Shown here one piece after another: positions 1 through 12,800 of a stretch of DNA of 64,000 nucleotides. The position numbers and the translations under genes were made by a program. The DNA is from Druceiella hillmani (lineage: Eukaryota > Arthropoda > Insecta > Lepidoptera > Hepialidae). Each line of letters opens with the position of its first letter. Within the stretch, counting starts at the first letter, position 1. Below the pieces are notes generated by a model that was given only the letters and a program-made list of their open reading frames with translations, made no database searches and was not told the DNA's origin. The stretch is from positions 46,348,001 through 46,412,000 of the forward strand of contig JAYKKI010000004.1 of the NCBI GenBank assembly GCA_039881145.1. The letters run 5' to 3'.

Positions 1-1519
1 ACCAGGCTTTAACATATAATATATAATATATTTCGAAATATCACATACACCTCATTGAAGCCTATTCTCCACTTCGAATAAAATTATTAAAATTGACATA
101 TGCAAAAAATGTATAAACATTGCACGACCAAACTCCATAAATATTTTGACTACGGAATAATTTGACTACGGAAATAGCATTGTGCCATTAGATACAATAA
201 TAAATAAACCGATTAGCCAATTTTTAATCAATGACAATTCCTCGGAGTTTTTCCTTTACTTCAAACTATGGAATGCAAGTCTTAATATTTAATTTATTGA
301 AGTTTAAACTAAAAGATTATTTTCATTAGCTTCTACACACGAAACACTATTAAATTAACATGTAATTTAAAAAACTAGTCACCAAATATCACGTACAAAG
401 ATTAAATCTAAAAGAATGAAAGCCTTTTGTTTCCCTCAGTTTTGAAATATGTATTGGGCACAAGCAAGAGTTTTAAGTTTACGAACGAAAATGTCTCGCT
501 CTTAGACAATTGATCTTTTGAAGATTAAATTATCCGAGCAGCTTATGGGATTTACTCTGTCTATTGGAAAACTCTAACTGACACCCGTGTACGTGAACTC
601 CTCCAAGAGATGACTCTACACCCTAAACTCCATTTATGCATAATGTTTGCCTTGAATATGCAGGATGTGTTTTTTTTTCTTTTTAAAGTTAGAAATTATA
701 AAATACACGCATCGCTCTATTTCAAGATCAGATTCACAAGGCAGTTATTATGCAAAAAGTAAGCAATTTACACAAAAAATTACCGCAAGATTTTTTTAGA
801 ATAAAATTAGTGGTAAATCTTTTGCATCTACTTTAGTTTTTTTAATATAAATACTCTAAAAGGTGGATGGTAAGCACTCGGTTTCCGGTTGCACGCCTTA
901 TTACAGAGAAAATTGAAAAAAAATGATTGGCAATTTAAGAATCTTTAAAAAAATCACAACGTTCCCTACACATTTTTTGAGAATGTTTGGTAAGTTCATC
1001 ATCTAAAAAATTTCTTTTACTTTTCTAAATTTTGTGAAATTAATTTGTCAAAAACCATTGATCCTCTCCATTAGCGTTGATGAATATTTTACTATAATAA
1101 TCAATCTTTATTCAGAAAAATAAAAGAAAACAAAATAAATAGTCATAAAACATTGCTAAATTTCAAATTTCTTTATTTTACATAATATTAAATTCATATT
1201 AATTAATTCTTTTCTTTTAACTACTTAACACCATGAATAGATTTTTTAAATATTTCTTTTAATCCACCTTCTTTAAATTTCAGTTCACTATCGTTAAGAG
1301 CATAAAAATTACAAAATATACTCATTAATTCTCTACATTAACAGTAATATTTAGTATATAAAAATTTACAGAAAACGAATTTTTCGCACAAACACATCAT
1401 TAAAAATTCTCAAAAATTTGCATATTTTTGAGACTCGTTACAAGGTTGTACTAAAGTATAATTAAAAGTAAATGCATTATAACTATCGTATTCTTATTAT
1501 AAATTGTTATTGTAATTAC

Positions 1520-1522
<3 letters not shown>
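1..1522. other. AT-rich DNA, no gene seen
   Basis: I see no coding frame or structured repeat here, only A/T-rich sequence with homopolymer runs. A short direct repeat (TTTGACTACGGAA, twice near 146-172) is the only local pattern. Confidence 0.6.

Positions 1523-1591
<69 letters not shown>
1523..1591. repeat. (TA)n microsatellite
   Basis: This is a nearly pure alternating AT run of about 70 bases with one G interruption. It is the target into which the Tc1/mariner element on its right was inserted; TA is the expected target for that superfamily. Confidence 0.95.
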
Positions 1592-1594
<3 letters not shown>

Positions 1595-1622
1595 GCTGTC
1601 CAGTGGCAGATTTCAATGTTTG
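1592..1622. repeat. Left terminal inverted repeat of the mariner-type element
   Basis: It pairs with 2637-2666. Apart from a few substitutions (for example GGCTG versus GGATG) the first ~30 positions match. In Tc1/mariner elements these ends are the transposase binding and cleavage sites. Confidence 0.88.
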
Positions 1623-1639
1623 AAAAATTGTAAAAAAAC

Positions 1640-2552
1640 TACAACTCTAATACAAAGTAGGTTTATTTTAACTTTATAACAACAAATGCGGATTACATTT
1701 TTTAAAAACCACGTTTTCCAAATGGCGGCCATCGAGTCTGACACACTCTTCGAGTCTAGCACGCATGTTTTCAAAAACGCGTTTGCAGAGCGACTGGGGT
1801 ACCCTACTGACTTCGGCTCGAATATTTTCTTTAAGTTGTGTCACAGTGCTCGGATTTGTTTTGTAAACAACGGATTTTAAGTATCCTCATAAGAAAAAGT
1901 CACATGGGCTTAAATAGGGTGACCTAGGTGGCCACGGTACGGTACCGTTTCGAGATATGTTTTTTTCTGGAAATAACATGGCACACCAGACTGTTACTTT
2001 AGGCTTATGTAAAGGCTCTTCATGGATTTGTCTTGGGTTGTGGACATCCCAGTAACGAAAGTTCTGCTTATTCACATATCCTCCAATATGAAAGTGAGCT
2101 TCGTCACTAAAGAATATGTTGCCCATCCGGGTAGCAGTACGAAATCTCAACAACATCACCTCCGCGTAAGTTTTTCTTAATTCAAAGTCAGAATCGTGTA
2201 AATCTTGAACAATTTGAATTTTATATGGATGAAACTTGAGCTTTTTTCACATTATTACCTGTAAAGTTGATTTCGGAATTCGCAATATCGATGAACGTGT
2301 ACGCAGTGATAAACGGGGATTTTCATCCGTGGCTACCAATGGTGTAGGTCCTGGCTTGGGCCTATTTAATGTTGATCCTGTACCTCTGAACCTTGCTACC
2401 TATGACTGAATGAGGTTGATCGATGGTCCATCACGTAATCGACGAATACTGTAACAATTATTAAATCGACGACTTGCTACAGACAGCGAAAATCCACTCG
2501 AAATGTACGCCTCGACGGCAAAAGCGCGGTGCTCTCCACTCCACTGTTCCAT
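1640..2552 (-). pseudogene. Tc1/mariner-family transposase, frameshifted and missing the middle of the DDE domain
   Basis: The minus strand has a plausible start at 2552 (MEQWSGEHRAFAVEAY), the usual beginning of this insect family. The N-terminal helix-turn-helix part and the linker (GTGSTLNRPKPGP) follow with a stop and frame changes. The best open stretch (2159-1887) contains FFSDEAHFHIGGYVNKQN with the first catalytic Asp, then PKVTVWCAM. It then jumps directly to ISRNGTVPWPPRSP and SPCDFF, the third-acidic-residue region. The segment that normally carries the second Asp (a QDGA-like motif) is absent, so the protein cannot be an active transposase. SPY stands where SPD is usual. C-terminal family sequence (VFENMRARLEECVRLDGRH-like) can be followed in other frames to about 1690. 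Confidence 0.88.
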
Positions 2553-2636
2553 GGCTACTAAAACATCCGCACCGCTTGCGCTTCTAACGACGCCCCCCCG
2601 CGCTCCTCTTATGTGTTGCGTTCAGAAACTATGTTC

Positions 2637-2666
2637 AAACTTTGAAATCTGCCACTGGACATCCTG
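2637..2666. repeat. Right terminal inverted repeat of the mariner-type element
   Basis: This is the reverse complement of the left end at 1592-1622 with a few mismatches. It is directly followed by TA and then by ordinary flanking sequence. Confidence 0.88.
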
Positions 2667-3852
2667 TATATACATGTATGAATGTATGTATATGTAAATG
2701 ATGCAGTCACTTTATTTGCCATAGTAGCAACTGAATTCAATCGCTTAATTTGGAGTGGAGTGAGCAATGAAATAATAATTGTCTTAACGTTAGTCGATTG
2801 ATTTATTACGGTCATGTGTTAACCTCGTACTTGTATAGAACACATGTGCTAATCTACTGCAATATGTCACTCAACACGTGTAATTAGTCGAAAGCATGGT
2901 ACGTTTTAATGTGAAGAACTTGAAACAAGCGATCTGTACTCAATGGTATCATCAATCACAATCGAGGCCATGTTCGTTAACAGTAAACCCCTACAAAACC
3001 TATTTTCCATTATGACTCATGACTTGTTTACAACTACTGATTGTTCAACCTTAAACCCTTCTATGAATAAAATTTGCTTGTATTGAATATTTCACTTACC
3101 TAGACAACGATTCATAAACATACCAATTGACCTATCGTAATCAATACCAATTAAGATCTGAAACGAGGTCACTATCATCATGTACGAGTATCACATAATT
3201 TCGATTTGAACATGAAAATGAAATAAATATTGTGAATGAATTCTAATCTGAAATAAAACAGGTAAAGTTCCAACTTGCATCATTAGCTTTCCGTACTATA
3301 AATAAATGAGTTTTTTCATTATAATTTTATCTTTAAGAAAAACTTTAGTACAATAATCATACTAAATACATTCGAAGAAGTATGTTATTTTCGTAAAACA
3401 ATTTAATTAACTCCAAAATATTTTAAATAATCTACAACTTGAACCACGACGTAGTTCAAATATTTTCTTCGAAAGGCGTTCATTAAAATTCTTGTCTGTA
3501 GTAGTACGTACTTCAATAATTTTTGTGAGTTCAATGTTAGTGAAATAATATATTTGCCTATAAATTACACTGCTTAGAAAGTTTATAATATAATCTCTTA
3601 CTATAAATTGTCTTCACCACAAACAACAAAACAACATTTTTAAACGACTCTTTTTATGTAATAAAAAACTTTTATGTAATGCTAAACTGATGATCTTTGT
3701 TCAAGATAACCTCATTAACGTTATTGTTAACTTTTCCGCTATTTTAATTTATCTTTTATAAGATCGATCTATAAGAAGATAATGAAGTCTATGGCACATA
3801 CGAAAAAAAGTTAATATAAATTCTCCATTTCAAGCCATAATCTTTCAAATCA

Positions 3853-3919
3853 TAACACAATTACCTTAAAAAACTTTTTTCTGGAGTCTTAACACAATTA
3901 CCTTAAAAACTTTTTTCTT
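3853..3919. repeat. 37-bp tandem duplication
   Basis: The unit starting TAACACAATTACCTTAAAAA is repeated at 3853 and 3890. The second copy has lost one A in the A-run and ends in a T-rich stretch. It looks like a simple local duplication. Confidence 0.8.
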
Positions 3920-6871
3920 TTTTCCCAACTCTCTTCCAAATGGAAAATGTAATTTCTCTTATTTCATGTCTACGATTGGGCATTGTTGCACAACTTATCG
4001 ACTCCAGCAAGATAAGCAACTGAACATTTTTTTCCCGACCTTAAAATAATTTCTTCAGTAATGTATGAATTGAATTTACTTATTCGATTTATATTTACAT
4101 AGTCAAAAATATTTCCAAATTCAAGAGAGAACAACACATGTTTATATGAAATGACTTAGTTCACTCAGACTACAAGGCTTAAGTGTAAAAGCCAATAGAA
4201 CCGTATAAATTGAATAACCAAATATAATCTAAGATTATCGTGTAAATTAGGGAGCAATTAAATATTATAGAATTTTTCTAAACATACGTACGTACTCTCC
4301 CCATACAAAAATTTGCTTTGAATGTTCATTTGAATTTCCACTGAAAATTTTATTGCGATATTAACAGCTTTCAACATTTTCTTTCATTTCACTAACTCTA
4401 ATTCATTTCTTTTGACTAACTCTTTTTATCAAAATAATTTCATCATTTTCATTTTTAATCCTGCCACGTAACTTTCTTTCATTTTCTGACTTTTATCAGT
4501 CGCTTATTCTCAATTTTACTGAATATTCTATGCAGTGTACAATGCAAATTATGTGACAACGTATATTTGTGTTATTTGGAATACATTAATATTATCTTTA
4601 TCTCCTGCTATCTTCAAAAAACATCAATATTCCTAAATAACATAAATATTAATAGAACTTCCCAACTACAAATAAATGCAATGCATCAATTTCAATTCAT
4701 CTAAAATAACAGAAACGCAGTAAATGTTTTATACATGGATTGTACAAATTCAATTTTTAGTGTAAAATGTGCCACTGCCAATATCTACTATAAATCAAGC
4801 ATAACTTTAAAACAAAAGATTAACCTACACTCTGAAAATAAATCAAACACTGCGATGATACTTTCTTGGTGTTTCAAAATGAAATATATTTTGTAAACAT
4901 AATGAAAACATGAAATTTGTAAACATGAATGATCGTGTAACTTTAAACTGCTCCTTATCGACCTCATTTTTTTCACGAAATTTTCGTTACGCGTATTATG
5001 TTAATGTAATATTAAACTACATGTAACGGGAATGAAAATAAACGACCATCAAAGTACACAAAAATTTCTTGACTAAATCCCTTAAGTTTAAACACGTATT
5101 AATGTTTACAAAGCAAATTTTGTTTTGAAAGACTTAAAGGCACCGTTTAAGTTTTTAATTTATTTTTAGGATGGGGACTAGTAGCTTTACTTTAGGATTT
5201 ATGCTTTATTTATTAATTAAATTACTCGTGGCACATTTTACATTAAAATAAAATTAGTATTAACCTGTTTTTAGCGCTTTGTCAATTTTTACTAAGAAAT
5301 TTCTGATTCACTCAATAATAATAGAGTCCCGGTTTAATATGCAATCTCGTATGTATTCCGCATAAATTCGTAAGGAAAATTTAGAAGAAATTTACTAGTG
5401 TAATATATTCTTTGAAGGGATAATGTTATCATTTGAAGGGATTAATCTCTTCAAACAATATAATTTCAAAGGATACTAAACAAGGGTCTCAAATATATTT
5501 TTTTGTAATTTTAAGTATTACATATTCAGAGATAAACTGAAAAACAGTCGGAAAAAATATGTCGACCCGCGTTCTATTACTTTTCGAAACTACTAAATGT
5601 AAAATTATGAAACCAAAAAAAAGTTAGAAGCCTACACAAAGCTTTCCTTACACTTTGTCTTACGGACGTTTGTTTAAAATAAAAGTGATATTAGGTAAAA
5701 AGCCAAAATAATATTTCCGCGTTTAATATTTGAGAACAATAAACTTCGGCAATATCGGAACCATTTGTGTAAATATATCGAACGGTTCCTGACATGTCAC
5801 AAACAAATCACATGTCATCGGAACGTTAAAAGCTAGCGGTTCTGATTTCAATGGGATTATTCGTGGACAATTCAATTAACTCGTTAATGCGGAATATTAT
5901 ATAGATTATTTAATTTATTATGTAAATAAATTAGATATTTGAATAATTTTATTGTAGACGATTGAATCTCTCCTATTAAATTAAGTGGCTGTTACGTCAT
6001 TTTTTCGCCGAAACATTAAAGTTTTCACTAAAAACATACGAAATTATATGTAATAATACATATTAAGCGTGGACTATGATATCACTTGAGTTAGAAATTC
6101 CTATATAACGTGTGCTTAAATGAAACTCGTCCGTGTGCATGTCGGAACACGCATAAAGTATAACTTCGTAGTTCTCCATACATCTTATTCATGTGACTTA
6201 ACCGAATTATTTTAATTATAGGTTGTAATCAAAGTGTATAAATAGATTTGTTGAAACTTTTCGAACACAGATAGTTAAAACGGGATTTAAGAATTAAACT
6301 TTACGTCTTTGTGATTTATATATTTTTCTTTTAATACCTTGCTAATTATTAATTGAAATACTCATCGATTTACAAAATTCCATGCACGTAGACCTTAACC
6401 GGTAGAAATAGATTGATGTATGTCGAAATTATAAGCGTTCGTTTTTTCACTTCAACTTGTAAAATTAAACTCCAAAGTTAATTGTCAATACCAGACTATA
6501 TTTAGCACGTCAGTGAGATGTAAGATATTCCGTGCAAAATTTTATATCATAGTGATACTATAAAGAGTCAAGTTGAACAATCTTCGAATTAAACGTAAGA
6601 AAAATTCTTCCAAAGACCGTAATAAAACTGAGAACTACATATTTTAGAGAGATGAAAGTTCAGAGTGATGGAAACAGAACCTGATCTACCTGCAGAAACT
6701 GTCGCGACATAGAACTGAACCCTAATCATATTTTCTCTCGTCCCGTCATCCTGACGAAAATACAACAGATCAGTGACTCTGCTTATGAAGTCCTATATGG
6801 AGGCAATTGTCTTAAAATTATCAAAGCGTTGTGGACCACCCATTGTATTATATGAACTAACCATGAATACG

Positions 6872-6897
6872 ACAACAACAACAACAACAACAACAAC
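6872..6897. repeat. (ACA)n trinucleotide microsatellite
   Basis: There are about eight to nine ACA/CAA units. They produce a poly-Thr run in a 73-codon open frame (6773-6994) that has no other support as a gene. Confidence 0.9.
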
Positions 6898-7541
6898 TAC
6901 AAAGAAAACTATGATGAATTGTGAGGTGCTAGAGAAACATATCCCGAATAGAACGTGGTTTTCCAACATTACGGGTAATCCTATCTCGATATGAAATGAT
7001 AAGCACGTTGTCGAAATTAATTACATTTATAAAATATTTTCATTCTTTCTGTTACTTAAATTGTAGCGCTTATTGATTGCATTCTCAAATATAAATTAGC
7101 TCAAATATTAAATATAATCATCTATAGTGTTTAATAAATTAAAATTAAAATAGAGGTGAGCCGAATACCAACAAAAATGAATACAGGAAAATAATTACGA
7201 ACTTTAATACTACCTCAAGACCATTATAGAGGATCATACTAGTTATTTACTGTCAAACTCTATAACTATTCTTACAAATATATAATTGAAGTCTAGCAAT
7301 GTCGTAATTACTACAAAAAAGTATCAAAGGACAATTTCGTCGATATTAACAAAAGGTGGGCCGAAAGTAGGGTCGACCTAAAAAAAGACGTACCGAACCA
7401 AATATTCGTCTAAATTATTTGGTTCTTTTTTAGCGCGTTTTGCTTTAGTAAAAGGTTAAAACCTGTGTGCAATGTGCTCGGCTGGTAGCGGTATTTGCCC
7501 GTCCTCATAGATTAAGATAAAAAAGATGAGACAATTTCCAT

Positions 7542-7566
7542 ATACCTCCACAAAAAGTGGAGGTAT
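7542..7566. repeat. Perfect 10-bp-stem hairpin
   Basis: ATACCTCCAC and GTGGAGGTAT flank an AAAAA loop. It lies in a patch of higher G+C (7450-7630) with a 66-codon minus-strand frame that I do not recognise. The patch sits upstream of the hAT transposase, where a BED zinc-finger exon might be expected, but no zinc-finger cysteines are visible. Confidence 0.6.
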
Positions 7567-7914
7567 TTTGTATGGAGCCCATGCGACTGAAGTACCAGAC
7601 GGCACTCGTAGTGTCAGCTTGTAGTGTGATCCATGGATGGTATTATAACGAAACATTTAATTAATATTTATTAAATAATTTAAGAAACCTATAAAATACA
7701 CTAAAAATATTTTTATTTTCATAAATTTTATTAAAACTACTAAATGACATTAACATTACAAAAAACAAAAGGGCATGTGAGGTTTTACAATTTTAGTATT
7801 TGTTCAAAATGTAATAATCATTTCCAAAATATATGTTTAAGTTTTCAATACTGTTTAGATGCATCATTTCTCACCTGGTGGGACTAAAATGAGACCAAAT
7901 TCATCATGAATCGT

Positions 7915-9562
7915 TAAGTGATTGATCAGTCTTACATCCAATTCACAAAGTCTATAACAAAAACCAATATCAAGTATATAGCAAAACCAAGAAAATGCAT
8001 ATATCAAGTTGTGGGAAACCATTGGTCTCCCTTAACATCATTTGAAATTCACTATGCCATAACTGAAATTAACGCATCAGATAATCAGCCCATATCCATA
8101 TTAAAGGACATTGGATTTTATAGACTGATTAATTTATTGACACCGAAATACCAAAGTCTCGGAAGAAAATACACGAGTTAAATCGTTTTGCCGTAACTTT
8201 ATGAAAAATAAAAGAGGATTATTGAATCAAAAATTATTAAGGCTGAAGCTATATCAATAACTACTGACATGTGGACTTGTGTGAAAATTTGAATTAGCTT
8301 TTTGAACTTCATTGCCTACTGGCTTGACGAAGTATTTTCTATTCAACACAGTGCTCTTTAAAAGAAATATTTGACTGGATAAAACGAAGCAATCATTATT
8401 CGAATTTGTCTGAACGATGTGATAAATGTGTGGCAAATTGATTCGATAATTCATGTGATAGAGAGAATAGACCTAACATAGGAAAAGCAGTTAAAGATAG
8501 CCCATACATTCGAAAAGAATGTTTTGTCCATATATTACAACTGGTTATAATTAGTTAATTGTAAATCCATAAAAAACATCAGGGACTCTTTAGCATTGGG
8601 AAAAAGAATTGTTACTCATTTTGCCACTCCTCTCGGGCGCAAGAAAAGTTGATTCAAATTCAGACTGACTTCAATTTTCTAAAACATAAACTTATATAAG
8701 ATATGAGTACTACCTGGAATTATACTTTATACATATGTAAATGCCTACAAGAACAAAAAATTGTAGTGTCAAATATGGCACAATGAATGTCCGTAGCTAG
8801 TTTTGAAAGAGGTTATATTCGATAATTATTACCTTTTGATGAGATAACAAAAATAATCACCTCCACATTTTCTGCAATATCTGAAGTTATACGGCATTTA
8901 ATCACTTTTTAAAGTATTACATAACCCTAAACACAGCAGGTTTGCCTTAAAATTTTCGAAATGGGACACTCTTTAGAGACAGAACTCATACACAGACTCG
9001 AATAGATGATGACAAATACTCTGCACTGGCAATAATGTTAGACCTGAGTTTTCGACTAATTTTTTTTCCCTCCAATAAAATTTGAACTAATACAAAAAAA
9101 ATTGTTGTGAGATCAAATTAAACCGAGAGAGTCGTTAGAAAGCAGTACCAGTGATAATGAGGAGGACGGACAACCGAATTTATATGTATTTTCTGCAATC
9201 TATTTTGGGTCTGCTATGAAGAAATTGCTTCCTTTCAGCAGGCAGTAGTGTCCGAAGAAATACCTAAAAGCCCTATTTCAATAGAATTACAAAGTTGTTT
9301 AAATAATTAATTTTAATAACACAATCTCACTCCATTCGGATAGTGGACCAAAAACGAAGAAAAGCTTGCACACATGGTCAGTTTAACTAATTGTTTATCT
9401 TCTCCGGTTTCTTGCTTTTACAGTGAATGTCTGTTTTCCGAGGAAGGAAATGTTTATGAAGAAAAATGTAACAGACTTTTAACCATAGAGATCAGAGAAT
9501 CTAGTTTTTTTTCATCCCAATTTAATATTAACTTAATAATATTGAATTTTTGTTTGAGGTAA
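7915..9562 (+). pseudogene. hAT-superfamily (BED/ZBED-type) transposase, heavily mutated
   Basis: Reading across frames gives the usual order of a hAT transposase. First comes DNQPISILKDIGFYRLINLL (about 8073-8140), then SITTDMWTC near 8254-8280 containing the first catalytic Asp of the RNase H-like fold. A middle part follows with NVLSIYYNWL-type sequence and FATPLGRKK (8620-8645), LDLSFRLIFFP (9040-9075), and the C-terminal dimerisation block SPVSCFYSECLFSEEGN...YEEKCNRLL (about 9402-9480). The last block corresponds to the family signature around SERLFSxAG, with Cys in place of Arg twice. At least a dozen stops or frame changes make it non-functional. The N-terminal BED finger is not recognisable. 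Confidence 0.85.
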
Positions 9563-9884
9563 GCTTCATGTTAATTTCAAGTTGGTAATATTGTTCCTAT
9601 TTAAATCACTATAAATTTCGTATTGTGAAGTGCCTTTGCCAATGTTAGTGTTTTCAGGTTATACTTTTTTTACTAATATATTTGAGTTTTAGGTCCATAT
9701 TTAATTCATTAATTAGATTATGTACTCGCAATACAAAGATTTTACTTCAAAGTAATATGTAATTGAGAAATACAAAAGGAAAAATCTTTATTTTATATTT
9801 GGTAATAATTCGGCAAGTGAATCGATTATTCGGTTGAATATGAACTTGGAAAAATATATCGGACATGCCAAATACCCAGCTCTA

Positions 9885-12800
9885 ATATTAATCGAGAAAC
9901 GAAATTATAAATCTTGTAAAATTACTACATTACTACAGCGTTTTAATGAATTAGAATGGTAATTTGACCATTTATTTTCATATCTATTTAGAAAAAAAAA
10001 CTTTATTGAATATTTAAATATCGTATTTCAATTTACCTCAATGCTACTAAAACAACCGCATATGGGTATAAGCTGTTGCTAGTCACAACGCAAGAAATTT
10101 TATTTTACTTTCCTAACAAAAATGTAAATAAATTTAATTTACAACCAATCATTAAAAGACATTTAAATTTAAGAAAATAAAGAAATAAAAAAAAACGGTC
10201 GTAACAAAGAGTAGGTGAGAAAATTATCATCAACACTGAGAATTAAAATCGGTTCCTTTCATTCTAATTTTATTTATTTACTTACATGTGTTGTTTAAAT
10301 TTTACTAAAGAAATGTTTCATAAAGTAGAACATTTTCAAAGTAATTGTGTTTGCTTCCTTGTATTAAAAAATTAAATCGCAACTCTGTCGGTTTAATGAT
10401 CAATAACATTTTTCTTTTTATTTATCTACTCTATAATTTTTAGAATTGCATAGCGAAACAAGAAACCCTTATAATATTTCATCACGTCCATTATTCCAGC
10501 CTTTTGTTACAACATCACAATTTATACAGTTCCAGCCCTATGCGCATGAAATTTTGCAATTAAATAATTCATATGAAAGTCTTAATAAAAAATGAACATG
10601 CAGCAAAATATGAAAAAGAACATTAAGAAAAATAACCCATGCAAATAACGTGGGACCGAAATATTTTTGTAATAATCAAATCTTCTAAAATTAATTGACT
10701 ACTGGATACCCATAGGATTGAAAGATGTGAAAACAGAATTGTAAAAAATTGTAAAGAATTGTTAAAGATTAGAATTGTAGACTAAAGTTATTTTGATCCA
10801 ACTGCATCAAGAATTTCAAAGAATACAAGCAACTACGGAACCATGGATTAAATACTTCTCTTACCCCTGTTTCAAATTTCTGTAAACGAGCTGACTTCAA
10901 ATTAAAAAACACATTTTTGCCAAAATTTTAATTTCATTAACACCACGTCGTTATAGAATGTAATTATTTTTTAATGCACAAACTTTTAAATATGATGTAA
11001 GAAACTGTATCCTTCCTAGTGTCATAAAAAATTTCACCTTAGTGTCTCTTTTAGAATTTTGCTGCCTCCCAAGTTTTCAGTTACCGAAAACTATAAAAAG
11101 TATACTTAATTTCAGTATGTAAATATTTCTTGTCGAAACGTGTATAAAATTGATGTACATATTATAAAATATAAATGGATAAATATGTTTGATATATTTT
11201 TAAGTTTTTATCTTTAATAAACTACGACCTTAATAGTTCGTTTTAAGGGCGGTTCCTGTTTTGTTGACATGAAAAAATAACAGATATTTTCGAGCGTCTC
11301 GGAAAGGAATGAATAGAAATAGAACTACAAAAGGTTTTGTACTCTTTAGATAAAAGATGGATTCTTTTAAAGATAGATGCAGACGAACCATTTTAAAGCT
11401 GTAGAAGAGACGTGACAAGTAATTTAATAAATAATGAAACCCAACAAGGTGGATTATGAAATTGGAAAAATAAAAATACCGAATAGTTTTGTAATCTAAA
11501 TACATATAAACAAATTTGAGCAAGTCATAGCTACTCGAACACATATGTTTTTCAAAGCGAATCAGAATAAAAAGGATGTAAAAATTTCGAAGTGAGTCAT
11601 GTCCACCCAAAAAATCAGATTTTTTTTGTTAAGTTACTGTCGTTTTTGTTTTTTTTTTCCTTAAAGTTTTAATTATATATTTTAAATTCAATCTTTTTAG
11701 TTTAGATCATTTTCAAGACTTGAACTTGCCGTGCCTCTTCTATGGCTCTGAAAAATTTTGACAACTTTTAATATTTATATAATTCTTTCTATATTCATTC
11801 TCTCCTACTACTCTTTCGTGCCAACAATCTAAAAACCGTCCTTAAATTTTGGATTTAAATAGGTTGTAGTGTTATTCACATTTCATGATACGTATAAAAA
11901 CTTGTTGTCGTTATTCACTTTTTTCCCAATAAATAGGAGAGCCAGCCGAATTGCTTGTTTCGATCCGATGAAGGGGCATTTAATAATGAGAAAATCAATA
12001 TGTTATATCTTAAAACTCATAATAAATATAATATATAATAATCTAAATATTACCATAAAAAATTACATAAAATGTTGAAGATTGCCACAAATAATTAAGT
12101 AAAATGGAAATATTCATAGTTCATTATGACCACGTAACTTGAAAAAACCATTTTAGCATTAGTATATTATAAGCATTATAAGGGTTAAGTTTACCCTTTG
12201 GCACATACAATAGTTTAACATTTAAGGATAGTATGTATACTAAAATATTTATTTATAATCGATAAAATCATCGCCAAAATGTTTATTAACCCTGTTTCTT
12301 CACAAACTTAATTTTAACAATTTCAGGGAGGGGAGGGAATATGTATTCGTAACGTGTTTCATAAATATCTCCAGAAATATTTTATGTATAATTTTGGAAA
12401 AAAAAATATTTTTTAAATCCATTATAACAATTAATGTTTCGCATAAACGAAAACGAAAACAATTTTATACCAAACTTGCCGCTCACAAATTCTAAGATAA
12501 GTTTATAGATTCATAATATTTTTAAATATTTAGATCAATGATCTTCATTACTACATCAAATTTCAACTTTCTGTATCAAAAACTTACTGAGAAGAGCGTT
12601 TATGATAGACGAATACGTAAATAATCCTATAAGGATTTCGTGATTTTCTTTTTAAGTCAAAACTGGGAAAATGAAACCGTAAAATTAATCATTAATTATT
12701 CATATTCAAGTTTATACTAGATATAAATATTTAATGAAATATGAAAAATCAGGCAACAATAACCAAACTGGAAATTTAACGTCTTTAATCACTTCTAAAT

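Larger units (their letters stand above)
1592..2666 (-). mobile_element. Tc1/mariner-type DNA transposon, internally deleted
   Basis: This is a 1.07-kb element bounded by inverted termini. The left end reads CAGGCTGTCCAGTGGCAGAT and the right end, reversed, reads CAGGATGTCCAGTGGCAGAT; similarity continues for roughly 30 bases. TA flanks both ends (1590-1591 and 2667-2668), as expected for Tc1/mariner target duplication, although the (TA)n context makes the duplication itself uninformative. The interior holds one minus-strand transposase pseudogene. Well-preserved termini with a broken, shortened coding region suggest a non-autonomous copy that could have been moved by a relative. Confidence 0.9.
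2667..7150. other. AT-rich DNA, no gene recognised
   Basis: Apart from the 37-bp duplication at 3853 and the ACA repeat at 6872, I see no feature. The open frames are short, rich in F/I/Y/N/K and lack domain motifs, as expected for random A/T-rich DNA. Confidence 0.55.
7151..9884 (+). mobile_element. hAT-type DNA transposon fossil (ends tentative)
   Basis: The interior contains a decayed hAT transposase. Candidate ends are TAGAGGTGAGCCGAATACC at 7151 and, reversed, TAGAGCTGGGTATTTGGC ending at 9884. Both begin TAGAG-TG-G, the sort of terminus seen in insect hAT elements, and the 2.7-kb spacing fits the superfamily. The 8-bp target duplication expected for hAT is not visible (AATTAAAA on the left, ATATTAAT on the right), so the boundaries are an inference. 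Confidence 0.5.

Noticed and set aside
1686..1880. 64-codon plus-strand frame within the mariner-type element
   Set aside because: It is the antisense shadow of the minus-strand transposase C-terminus.
6773..6994. 73-codon frame with a poly-Thr run
   Set aside because: The Thr run is the ACA microsatellite and the rest has no features.
11230..11610. 126-codon minus-strand open frame
   Set aside because: Rich in F, Y, L and K with no motif or domain. Such frames arise easily in A/T-rich DNA.
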